NCBI GenBank assembly: GCA_002423205.1 | Contig: DIUZ01000006.1 | Coordinates: forward strand, 1 to 36,772 | Length of the DNA: 36,772 nt | Origin: Micavibrio sp. UBA6145 | GTDB lineage: Bacteria; Pseudomonadota; Alphaproteobacteria; Micavibrionales; UBA1664 | Direction of reading: 5' to 3' | Shown: one piece after another, positions 1 through 7,059 of the stretch | Layout: every line of letters starts with the position of its first letter | Numbering within the stretch: position 1 is the stretch's first letter | Notes under the pieces: generated by a model | Databases searched by the model: none | What the model was told of the DNA's origin: nothing | Seen by the model: only the letters and a program-made list of their open reading frames with translations | Program-made: the position numbers and the translations under genes

Positions 1-678
1 GGACGTCTGTATTACCGCGCAGGCGGCCTTGGCAATTACACCGAAGCCATAGATTTTTATGATCGCGCCTCGCGCATATTGATCGACGTACCGTACGACC
101 AATCGCATGAATTGCGTTTTCAGTTGAATTACGAGCGGGCCAAAACGCTGCTCAACATGGCGCGTGTAAATCCGCGTTCAGGTTTTGCGGCGGCGTGGGC
201 GGATGATGCGTCCAAGGTGATTAATCTCTCGACAATAATGGTTCGCACTCTTCCGGATGCCGATTATGAGCGTGCGGCCCTTAAAGTGGTTGAGGGTGAC
301 CTGCATGGCCTGCGTGGCAACACGGACAGGGCAATCATGCTTCTGGAAGAGGCGCTGGCCGAACATATTGAATTGAACCGCACCGCCGTGCCGCGCCTGT
401 TTGCGATCGAGGCGAAGATCAGCCTGCTTAAGGGGGAAACCAGCCTGACAAGTGAACCCATGCGCGAGTCCATGGAGCGTCTGGTCTGTTTTTACGGCAC
501 GGCAGATCATCCGCGTATTCCGCACTATGTCAGCCGTTTCATGCAGAACGAAGTGCCGGCAGGCCCGGTATGGACACCCCGTGATCTGGCTGTCGTTGCA
601 GACAACGATAACGTCACGGCGTTCCCGCGTAGGAAACGCAAGACTATCGGTGGTTTTCAGCGCGGGTTACGCATGTAA
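1..678 (+). CDS. TPR-like protein, 3' part (5' end outside window)
   Basis: The reading frame is open from base 1, so the gene begins before the window. The first visible residues (YYRAGGLGNYTEAIDFYDRA) have the small/aromatic spacing of a tetratricopeptide repeat. Later helical stretches (ALKVVEGDLHGLRGN, DRAIMLLEEALAEH) look like a second TPR hairpin. The C-terminus is basic (FPRRKRKTIGGFQRGLRM). I recognise no catalytic motif. TPRs mediate protein-protein contacts, so a scaffold or regulatory role is an inference. A TTG at 79 could start a shorter product, but the open frame and the repeat upstream of it argue that this is an internal codon. A hairpin with a T-run follows about 150 nt downstream. 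Confidence 0.7.
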   Translation, partial: GRLYYRAGGLGNYTEAIDFYDRASRILIDVPYDQSHELRFQLNYERAKTLLNMARVNPRSGFAAAWADDASKVINLSTIMVRTLPDADYERAALKVVEGDLHGLRGNTDRAIMLLEEALAEHIELNRTAVPRLFAIEAKISLLKGETSLTSEPMRESMERLVCFYGTADHPRIPHYVSRFMQNEVPAGPVWTPRDLAVVADNDNVTAFPRRKRKTIGGFQRGLRM

Positions 679-830
679 ACGGCCCTTTTTGGACGACATG
701 TCACCCATGCAGTGAGCGCATGCGGTTGAGATTCTCCAAGGACATATTGTTTCGGAATCGATGTAAAAATCCGGCTGAATGCCCCTGAAACCGAGGCCGT
801 CTGCGGTGTTGGCGTGATCTTTATCGTGCG

Positions 831-869
831 GTTTTCAGCATATCGCGAGTGTGTGAAAACGTCTTTTTT
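831..869 (+). terminator. Possible intrinsic terminator
   Basis: GTTTTCA (831-837) pairs with TGAAAAC (854-860) and is followed by a run of six T (864-869). The stem is only 7 bp and AT-rich, and it lies 150 nt after the preceding stop, so this is a tentative terminator for the TPR-like gene. Confidence 0.4.
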
Positions 870-944
870 ATGACGCTTTAAAACTGGCTTTTGCCCTGTC
901 GTTCGGGGTATATCCAAAGTGTAACTGAGGGAAAAGAAAACATC

Positions 945-1730
945 ATGGTTAAAGCTGTTGTATGGGGCATTGAGGGCACGCTCCTTGATCTTCCGAAACA
1001 TATCATCAATGTCATTCCGGTGCGTACGGCAGAGGCTGTTGCCCAGATGGTGCCGCCGGGTACGCTTGTCGACGCCACTAAAATTCAGGGCATGGCCAAG
1101 GCCGCTTTCAACAGACACGGCATGCCGTGCAAGGAAGTGGCCGCCGCTTACCACCTGCATGAAGGTGAGCTGACGGCGCATATGTACAATCTGGTCGCCC
1201 GTAATGATGTATGGCCGTCGCAGGGCGTGTTTGCCCGCGGCAACCAGCACTGGATCAATCTGTTCGATAAATCGAAAGAAGAAGACAGAAATTCAGGCTT
1301 CAGGGGTATCAAACATTACGCCATCACGTCAGGTTCAGGCGAATGGGGCCAGCGCGTGACGCTGCAGGCCATCGGTCTTGCCCGATTTATGAGCGGCGTT
1401 GCCGGATCTGAAATTATCCGCAATCTAAACGGCGGGACGCCAATCAACCGTTTTGAATCCGGGGCGAAGGCCATTGGCTATATTACGCGCGACCACAACC
1501 CGGCAGATGTTCTGGTTGTCGATAGCGCCCCGGGTTACGTGGCAGATGCCCGCGCCGCCGGTTTCCAGGCTGTTCAGCTGACCAAGGAGATGACGGTTGC
1601 CGACGTGTTTGAAAAATACCTGAACATCACGGCGAATTCCCGTCGCGGTTATGATGATCACATCTGGGCGGGCGTCAAAGGTGATACGACGCCGAAAGCG
1701 AAATCCACTGTTCAGCGCCTGCGTGCGTAA
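945..1730 (+). CDS. HAD-superfamily-like protein with degenerate catalytic motif
   Basis: The product has 261 aa. ATG 945 was chosen because GAGGGAAAAG lies just upstream; the open frame extends back to 891 without a better start. The N-terminus (AVVWGIEGTLLD, residues 4-15) aligns with HAD motif I, DxDGTL, but both aspartates are replaced (Gly8 and Glu10). A motif II-like ITSGSG lies mid-protein, and VLVVDSAPGYVADARAAGF near the C-terminus resembles motif IV (DSxxG(I/V)xAAxxAG). In active HAD phosphatases the first motif I aspartate is the nucleophile, so this protein is probably not a phosphohydrolase and may bind a ligand or partner instead. It converges on the polyamine cluster with only 6 nt between the stop codons. 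The fold call is fairly sure; the function is unknown. Confidence 0.7.
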   Translation: MVKAVVWGIEGTLLDLPKHIINVIPVRTAEAVAQMVPPGTLVDATKIQGMAKAAFNRHGMPCKEVAAAYHLHEGELTAHMYNLVARNDVWPSQGVFARGNQHWINLFDKSKEEDRNSGFRGIKHYAITSGSGEWGQRVTLQAIGLARFMSGVAGSEIIRNLNGGTPINRFESGAKAIGYITRDHNPADVLVVDSAPGYVADARAAGFQAVQLTKEMTVADVFEKYLNITANSRRGYDDHIWAGVKGDTTPKAKSTVQRLRA

Positions 1731-1736
1731 TCTGTT

Positions 1737-2612
1737 TTAACAGATTACGTCTTTGTACAGATCGGTACGGCGGTCGCGGAAGAACCCCCATTCCGCGCGG
1801 TGGCGATCAAGGAAATCAAGGTCGATGGTGTGAACGATCACGCCTTCGGCCTTGCGGTCCATCACCTGCACCAGTTCACCGGTGTGGTCGGCGATGAAGC
1901 TGCAACCATAGTAATTGTTTTTGGCCTTGGCGGCGTCGCCGATGAACGGGTTGGTTTCAGGGCCGACACGGTTGCTGGCGATCACGGGCACGATGTTGGA
2001 TACGGCGTGACCCTGCATGGCGCGTTGCCATTGTTTTGATGTATCCAGTTCCGGTTTGTGAGGTTCGTCGCCGATAGCGGTGGGGTAGAACAGCAGCTCA
2101 GCGCCCTTAAGCATCATGGCGCGGGCGACTTCCGGGTACCATTGATCCCAGCAGATGCCGACGCCGATGCGCGCAAATTTCGTATCCCAGACTTTGAATC
2201 CGTTATCGCCGTAGCGGAAATAGTATTTTTCCATGTAGCCGGTTCCGTCAGGAATATGCGTCTTACGGTACGTACCCATGTTGGTGCCATCGGCATCGAT
2301 GATGACGATGGAGTTGTAATATTCCTGGCCCGCCCGTTCGTAGATGGAGGTCGGGATGACGACGTTCAGTTCCTTGGCGAGTTTCTGCATTGCGACCACG
2401 GCGGGGTGCGTGTCGGCGGGGAAGGCGTGCGCGAACCAGCGACTGTCCTGCGAGTTGCAGAAATAGATGTTCTGGAACAGTTCGCTGGGCAGGATGATCT
2501 GTGCACCTTTCGATGCGGCTTCGCGGACCAGTTTTTCGGTCTTTTTGATATTGGCATCCATGTCGGTGCCGTAATTGGCCTGAAGGGCGGCGACAGTGAC
2601 TTTACGTGTCAT
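1737..2612 (-). CDS. aguB: N-carbamoylputrescine amidase
   Basis: This 291-aa carbon-nitrogen hydrolase (nitrilase superfamily) is expected to cleave N-carbamoylputrescine to putrescine, CO2 and ammonia, the last step of the agmatine route in the cytosol. The catalytic triad is visible: Glu44 in LPSELFQ, Lys117 in TYRKTHIPDG and Cys154 in GVGICWDQWYPE. The length fits the family. Its ATG overlaps the stop of the upstream agmatine deiminase by one base (TAATG), implying translational coupling and matching the consecutive reactions. It is the last gene of the minus-strand polyamine cluster. Related amidases act on other substrates, but the neighbour makes this assignment strong. Confidence 0.93.
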   Translation of the reverse strand: MTRKVTVAALQANYGTDMDANIKKTEKLVREAASKGAQIILPSELFQNIYFCNSQDSRWFAHAFPADTHPAVVAMQKLAKELNVVIPTSIYERAGQEYYNSIVIIDADGTNMGTYRKTHIPDGTGYMEKYYFRYGDNGFKVWDTKFARIGVGICWDQWYPEVARAMMLKGAELLFYPTAIGDEPHKPELDTSKQWQRAMQGHAVSNIVPVIASNRVGPETNPFIGDAAKAKNNYYGCSFIADHTGELVQVMDRKAEGVIVHTIDLDFLDRHRAEWGFFRDRRTDLYKDVIC

Positions 2613-3622
2613 TATTTCGGCTCCTGTTGGGTGATGCAGTGGAATGACCCGCCGCCGGACAGGACGGCATTGGACGGTGAACCCACAACTTTGCGGTTCG
2701 GGAAAAGTTTCTGGATTGCGGCAACGGCCGCATCCGCGCTGGCGGTGCCGTAGGTCGGCACGACAACAACCTTGTTGCCGATGATGAAGTTCATATGCGA
2801 CGCCGGGACGACATCGCCGTCTTCGTTCTCGTACCGGCCGGGCGAGGGGATGCGTTCAACCTTCAGGCCGAATGACGCGAGGTCGGCGGCGATCTTGTCG
2901 AAGACGTCGCGGTTGGGGTCGTCTTCGCCGAAGGCTTCCTGGCAGGCGACGATACCGGGCGCGACGAAGCGGGCGATGTTGTCGATATGGCCGTCGGTGT
3001 GGTCGTTCATCATGCCGTCGTCGAGCCACAGGACGCGATTTGCGCCCAGGGCCGCCTTCAGGGCGATTTCCGCCTCAGCTTGCGACCAGCCATTGCGGTT
3101 TTTGTTCAGGACGCACTGGCGGGTGGTCAGGATCGTGCCCTGGCCGTCATGTTCCAGCGCGCCGCCTTCGACGATGAAGTCGTTGCGCAGAATGGGCGTG
3201 CCGGCGGCGGCGGCGACTTCGTCGCCCACCGTGTCGTCATGCTCAAGATCATACTTGCCGCCCCAGCCATTGGTCTGGAAACGGGCGGCGCGGGTGCCTT
3301 CGGATGTCTTGATGAATATCGGGCCGGTATCGCGCAGCCAGATGTCACCGAAATTGCCGGGAATGACCGTGGCGACGTCGCCGACCAGCTGGGTGGCGGT
3401 AGCAATGGCGTCGGTGCCCATGGCCAGGACGGTGACGGGCGTGCCGCCTTCGACCAGATGGCGGATCATGGCGGCGACTTCGGCCTGTGCAGGCGCAAGG
3501 TTATCGAGCCAGAGATCGCCATGCGACGGGAAGGCCGTGTAAAGACGCGCCTGTTCTGCCCATTCAGCGGGAACGGGCAGAATGTTCAGGTGATGCTTTA
3601 ACTCTTTCGGCAGGGCGGTCAT
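2612..3622 (-). CDS. aguA: Agmatine deiminase
   Basis: This 336-aa member of the guanidino-group-modifying (peptidylarginine-deiminase type) family converts agmatine to N-carbamoylputrescine and ammonia. Visible active-site elements are Asp98 in WLRDTGPIF, the FQTNGWGGKY segment, the EGGALEHDGQGT segment, His208 and His212 in HTDGHIDNIARFV, and the nucleophile Cys329 in GGGSFHCITQQ close to the C-terminus. The length is slightly short of typical (about 340-370). The stop overlaps the aguB start by one base. A G+C-rich hairpin separates it from the deoxyhypusine-synthase-like gene upstream. No arginine decarboxylase is in the window, so agmatine must be made elsewhere or imported. Confidence 0.95.
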   Translation of the reverse strand: MTALPKELKHHLNILPVPAEWAEQARLYTAFPSHGDLWLDNLAPAQAEVAAMIRHLVEGGTPVTVLAMGTDAIATATQLVGDVATVIPGNFGDIWLRDTGPIFIKTSEGTRAARFQTNGWGGKYDLEHDDTVGDEVAAAAGTPILRNDFIVEGGALEHDGQGTILTTRQCVLNKNRNGWSQAEAEIALKAALGANRVLWLDDGMMNDHTDGHIDNIARFVAPGIVACQEAFGEDDPNRDVFDKIAADLASFGLKVERIPSPGRYENEDGDVVPASHMNFIIGNKVVVVPTYGTASADAAVAAIQKLFPNRKVVGSPSNAVLSGGGSFHCITQQEPK

Positions 3623-3644
3623 GTGTATTCTCCAGAAGGAAGCA

Positions 3645-3662
3645 CCCCGGCTTTCGCCGGGG
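3645..3662 (-). other. Intercistronic hairpin between DHS-like gene and aguA
   Basis: CCCCGGC (3645-3651) and GCCGGGG (3656-3662) form a perfect 7-bp stem. On the minus strand the loop is GAAA, a GNRA-type tetraloop. On the plus strand it is followed by TTTT, but no plus-strand gene ends nearby. On the coding (minus) strand no U-run follows, so this is more likely an mRNA-stabilising, processing or partial-termination element within the cluster than a full terminator. Confidence 0.5.
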
Positions 3663-3673
3663 TTTTCAGTGTC

Positions 3674-4744
3674 TTATTTGTCGTCTTTAAACTGTTTTGC
3701 GAGCGCCCATTTCTTGCGCGTTTTCCATGCGCCGTCGTGGTACGCGGCCGACATCATCAGCGGAATGACGCTGGTGCCTTCAGCGAAGACCATTTGTTCA
3801 TACGTGGTGTCGACTTTACCCCACGATGCGGCTTCCTTGAGCGTCGAGGACGAGCAGGCGCCATCGCGCACGTCGGCGACCGTGATCTGGACCGCGTATT
3901 TGTGCATGGCGACGTCTTCATGGCCGAGGATTTCGGCGCAGACGACGGTGTCCTGCAGGAAGTTTTTCGGCACGCCGCCGCCAACCATGAAGATACCGGT
4001 GGTACCGGCATGGATTTTCAGGTCGGTCAGTTCGCGGAAGTCAGCCACAGAGTCGATGGACATGTGGTTGCCATGGCCCGGGTTTTCGACCTGGTGTTTA
4101 ACCAGACCGAAGCCAGCCGAGGAATCCGAGAATGCCGGGCAGAAGATCGGCACGTCGTGTTCGTAGGCCAGTTTGACAAGCGAGTTTTCTTTCTTGCCGT
4201 GCTTGACCAGGTACTTGCCCATTTCGCGGATGAATTCGCGGGACGAGTACGGGCGTTTTTCGCAGGTTTGCGCGATGTCATAGATCGTGTGGTCGACAGC
4301 CTGCAGGTCTTCTTCATCGATATACGTATCGTAGATACGGTCGATGTAGAGGTCGCGCAGGGTGTTGTCGTCGGTGCCGGAGGCGTCGCCCTGATAGTGT
4401 TTGAAGCCCAGGCCTTCAAAGAAGTCCATGTCGACGATGGATGCGCCGGTGGCGACGATACCGTCGATCATGTTGTTCTTGATCAGGTCGGCGTAGATGT
4501 CCATGCAGCCGGCAGCCGAGGTCGAGCCCGCCAGCGTCAGGAAGATCGCGCAGTCTTTGTCGTGCAGCATCATCTTGTAGATGTCGGTCGCACGCGCGGT
4601 GTCGCGCGAGGTGAACGACATTTTGCCCATGGCCTCGATAATCGGGCGGGCGTCGAAGGATTTGATGTCGATATGTTCGACCACTTTGGAAAGCAGTTCG
4701 GCTTTCTTATTGCTGGTCACTTTGCGTTGCGGGTTCGCGCTCAT
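3674..4744 (-). CDS. Deoxyhypusine-synthase-like protein, probable (homo)spermidine-forming enzyme
   Basis: This 356-aa protein belongs to the deoxyhypusine synthase (DHS) family. Visible features are GGGVPKNF (residues 255-262), an Asp/Glu-rich segment, and ASWGK with Lys310, which corresponds to the active-site lysine of DHS that carries the aminobutyl imine intermediate. The NAD-binding AGSTSAAG segment lies at 72-79. Bacteria lack the eIF5A substrate, and bacterial DHS homologues are thought to transfer an aminobutyl group between polyamines, for example making homospermidine from putrescine. Its position between ornithine decarboxylase and the agmatine-to-putrescine enzymes fits that role. 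Family membership is clear; the exact substrate and product are inferred. Confidence 0.85.
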   Translation of the reverse strand: MSANPQRKVTSNKKAELLSKVVEHIDIKSFDARPIIEAMGKMSFTSRDTARATDIYKMMLHDKDCAIFLTLAGSTSAAGCMDIYADLIKNNMIDGIVATGASIVDMDFFEGLGFKHYQGDASGTDDNTLRDLYIDRIYDTYIDEEDLQAVDHTIYDIAQTCEKRPYSSREFIREMGKYLVKHGKKENSLVKLAYEHDVPIFCPAFSDSSAGFGLVKHQVENPGHGNHMSIDSVADFRELTDLKIHAGTTGIFMVGGGVPKNFLQDTVVCAEILGHEDVAMHKYAVQITVADVRDGACSSSTLKEAASWGKVDTTYEQMVFAEGTSVIPLMMSAAYHDGAWKTRKKWALAKQFKDDK

Positions 4745-4791
4745 GGTAGGTCTCCAAATTGTTCGATTTCGGTTTGTAAACTAAGCAAATC

Positions 4792-4818
4792 CCGCGGAAA
4801 TTCAACAAATTTCCGCGG
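4792..4818 (-). terminator. Hairpin between ODC and DHS-like gene (possible terminator or attenuator)
   Basis: CCGCGGAAATT (4792-4802) pairs perfectly with AATTTCCGCGG (4808-4818) across a 5-nt loop. On the coding minus strand the stem is followed by GATTTGCTTAGTTT, a weak and interrupted T-tract. It may partly terminate ODC transcripts or mark an mRNA processing site. The 98-nt gap here is the largest in the cluster, so a separate promoter for the DHS-like gene is possible. Confidence 0.5.
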
Positions 4819-4842
4819 AATACTTATGGTTTTAAGGGGCGG

Positions 4843-6039
4843 TTACTTCCCGGCCATCAGGGCGCGCAGCGATGCGCCGAAGCCGTTAAAGTCCGAGCGC
4901 ATGGCGGCCGAGTAGGCACCCATGGACTGGATCTCGATCCAGTCGCCGGCGACAACGTCGTTCGGCAGCATGAACGGACCCTTCATCATGTCGATGGAAT
5001 CGCATGTCGGACCGGCAAAACGGAAGCCCATTTCCTCGCCCTTGCGGGTCTGGTTTGCGGGGCCCGCGATGGCGCGGGTCGCAAAGCGGCCCCTGATCGT
5101 GGAACCGGCGTCAAACAGACCGCCATAGGTGCCGTCGTTGATGTGCAGCAGGTCGCCTTTGCGGGCTTCCACGCGCACGACAAGCGATCCGGCGGTCGCC
5201 ACGAGGGCGCGGCCCGGCTCGCACATCAGCGGCAGGTGGTCGAGTTTTTCGGTACGCAGCGCCGTCATGATCGTGTCGACATAGTCGGCAAAGGGCGGGA
5301 TGGCTTGGCCCGGGTATTGAACCGGGAAGCCGCCGCCGATGTCGAGGACATCGAGGGTCACTTTGGATGCGCGGATGACGCGGTTGGCAACCTTGACGGC
5401 GCGCTTGTAGGCGGCCGGGTCGCTGGTCTGGGTGCCGACGTGCAGGCACAGGCCCAGGCGTGTCGCAACCGGGCGGCAAGCCTTGAGCAGTTCTGAAGCG
5501 TCATAGGGCAGCGCACCGAATTTCGACGAGAAGTCGATCGCGGCTTTGCTGTTTTTCGGCAGGGCCAGGCGCACGAACAGTTCCAGATCCTGTGCGAGTT
5601 CGGTCGCACGCATGATCTTGTACAGTTCGTCCATGGAATCGAGCACGAAAGCGCGCACGCCGTGGACCTTGTAGGCCTCGGTGATCGCTTCCGGCGATTT
5701 GATGGTGTGCATGAAGTACAGCTTGGCGCGCGGGGCGACCTTGCGGACCAGGCGCACTTCGTCGATCGACGCCACGTCAAATGCGCGGATGCCGGCCTTG
5801 TACAGGGTCTGGATCACGGTTTTATCCGCGTTGCACTTGGTCGCGTATACGGTTTCGCCCGGGAACTGGGTGAGGAACTGGCGTGCGTTGTCCGCAAGGC
5901 GTTCCGGCCAGGTGAGGTAGAGCGGGCGTTCCGGCGCGATCGAGCGGACCACGTCGACGACTTCGCCGTGATACATCTGGACGATCGGCGTCTTGTTGAC
6001 GCGCGGCGCAGCGGTGTTCTGGGGGATGGAATTAGACAT
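4843..6039 (-). CDS. Ornithine decarboxylase (group IV, PLP, alanine-racemase fold; lysine also possible)
   Basis: This 398-aa decarboxylase makes putrescine from ornithine. Key residues are visible: PLP-binding Lys68 in YATKCN, the HVGTQ segment (200-204), the glycine-rich phosphate loop DIGGGFP (233-239), EPGRALVA (274-281), and the catalytic Cys346 with Asp347 in GPTCDSID. The Cys-Asp pair places it with ODC and lysine/ornithine decarboxylases rather than diaminopimelate decarboxylase. A strong Shine-Dalgarno (GAAGGAGGA) sits just before the ATG. It is first in the minus-strand polyamine cluster and has a 435-nt upstream gap that could hold regulatory RNA. Discrimination between ornithine and lysine as substrate cannot be made by eye. 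Confidence 0.9.
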   Translation of the reverse strand: MSNSIPQNTAAPRVNKTPIVQMYHGEVVDVVRSIAPERPLYLTWPERLADNARQFLTQFPGETVYATKCNADKTVIQTLYKAGIRAFDVASIDEVRLVRKVAPRAKLYFMHTIKSPEAITEAYKVHGVRAFVLDSMDELYKIMRATELAQDLELFVRLALPKNSKAAIDFSSKFGALPYDASELLKACRPVATRLGLCLHVGTQTSDPAAYKRAVKVANRVIRASKVTLDVLDIGGGFPVQYPGQAIPPFADYVDTIMTALRTEKLDHLPLMCEPGRALVATAGSLVVRVEARKGDLLHINDGTYGGLFDAGSTIRGRFATRAIAGPANQTRKGEEMGFRFAGPTCDSIDMMKGPFMLPNDVVAGDWIEIQSMGAYSAAMRSDFNGFGASLRALMAGK

Positions 6040-6474
6040 ATGAGTCCTCCTTCAAAATCGAACTTTTGCCCGCAGACAAACCGTCGGCAGGCGAAAACGC
6101 GATTAGGCGCGTTGGCGCGTCAAAAAGGTGGAACCCGTTTTTTGTACTATTGGGGGGGTGTGTCCCCAGGCGGAAGTGTAAGTGTTCATGCTACATAAAA
6201 CCTTAATTAAAACCGTTGTGGGTCTTGGCACCCAAAACAATCCAAGTTTTACGCCGTTACATAAACCACTATTTCAGGCCAGGGGCACGTACGTGTCGAC
6301 TCTCATCATGAGCCAATGGGGCAGTTGATACAATTACTATTTGCTCCGTGTAAAGAAAAAATTACGCCGGCTTTTCCAACTATCAACAGGCAGAGACAAA
6401 TGTCTTTTTTTGGACATGATTGCCGCCGGGCGCGGCGTGCAGGAAGTGCCGTGTTTTACGATGTATTTGTAGAA
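6040..6474 (-). promoter_or_regulatory. Long gene-free leader upstream of ornithine decarboxylase
   Basis: No gene is supported in these 435 nt, an unusually long gap for this compact region. Adjacent to ODC is its Shine-Dalgarno. At 6068-6092 an imperfect hairpin (GCCCGCAGAC with GTCGGCAGGC, 8 of 10 pairs) lies in the leader. Two similar ACATAAA(A)CC segments occur near 6192 and 6259. A run of seven G occurs near 6151. Alphaproteobacterial ODC genes are known to carry a structured speF leader RNA motif; I cannot confirm that motif here. The promoter is not clear. Confidence 0.35.
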
Positions 6475-6879
6475 TCAGCGGCAAAAACAGGCAACCCAGG
6501 GCGGGTCGTCGTTGCGGAACGGATCCGGGCTGGTGTAGCAGCGCCCGAAGGTTTCGTACTTCTCGTAGTCGGTAATCGACTGGCGGAACCAGCCGTTGAA
6601 GACGTGCATCATCTCCCGCCGGCTCCATTGGGAGGTCTTTACGCGGGACGGGTTGCGCCAGAGGGCGGCGTCTGACAGGGCGATACGCTTCAGCAAATTG
6701 ACATGAAAAAGGCTCGCATTACGCGGGCCCAGAATGACGGTCTTTTCCTGTGTGGTGTTCACATCGACCGAGAGTTTTGTAACGTCGATGACGGGCGCCT
6801 GGGGCAGCCCGGGGTCCATGGCATCGATATTAGGGGTTAAGGCGGTCGCAAGCGCGGCCCGCACGGCAAGTGTGTCCAT
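6475..6879 (-). CDS. Hypothetical protein, 134 aa
   Basis: The product is a soluble-looking 134-aa protein that I do not recognise. It has a hydrophobic N-terminal third, a basic centre (RNPSRVKTSQWSRREM) and a C-terminus rich in aromatic residues and Cys (GRCYTSPDPF, PPWVACFCR). No signal peptide or membrane segment is evident. ATG 6879 is the only good start in frame. It lies between the ODC leader and the helicase gene, both on the same strand, with a gap of about 180 nt on the helicase side. Codon use looks like that of its neighbours, which supports a real gene. Confidence 0.6.
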   Translation of the reverse strand: MDTLAVRAALATALTPNIDAMDPGLPQAPVIDVTKLSVDVNTTQEKTVILGPRNASLFHVNLLKRIALSDAALWRNPSRVKTSQWSRREMMHVFNGWFRQSITDYEKYETFGRCYTSPDPFRNDDPPWVACFCR

Positions 6880-7059
6880 AAGCGTAAACCCTGTTCAACC
6901 GGCCCCGGGTTGATCCCGAACGCGCATAAGACAAGTATGGAATCGTGAGGCTGGCTGACAAGGGTTTTTTCTCAACTTGGGCAAAAAATTTTCGGCCCGG
7001 CCCGCGGCTTTGGGCGTTGACGAAACCAAGTTGCCAAAAAGGGAATGTTTTCCGGGCTT

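Noticed and set aside
3623..4915. 430-codon plus-strand open frame
   Set aside because: It lies antisense to the DHS-like gene, whose family motifs and active-site lysine are clear. The plus-strand translation is low-quality and Val/Asp/Arg-rich, as expected from a mirror frame in GC-rich DNA.
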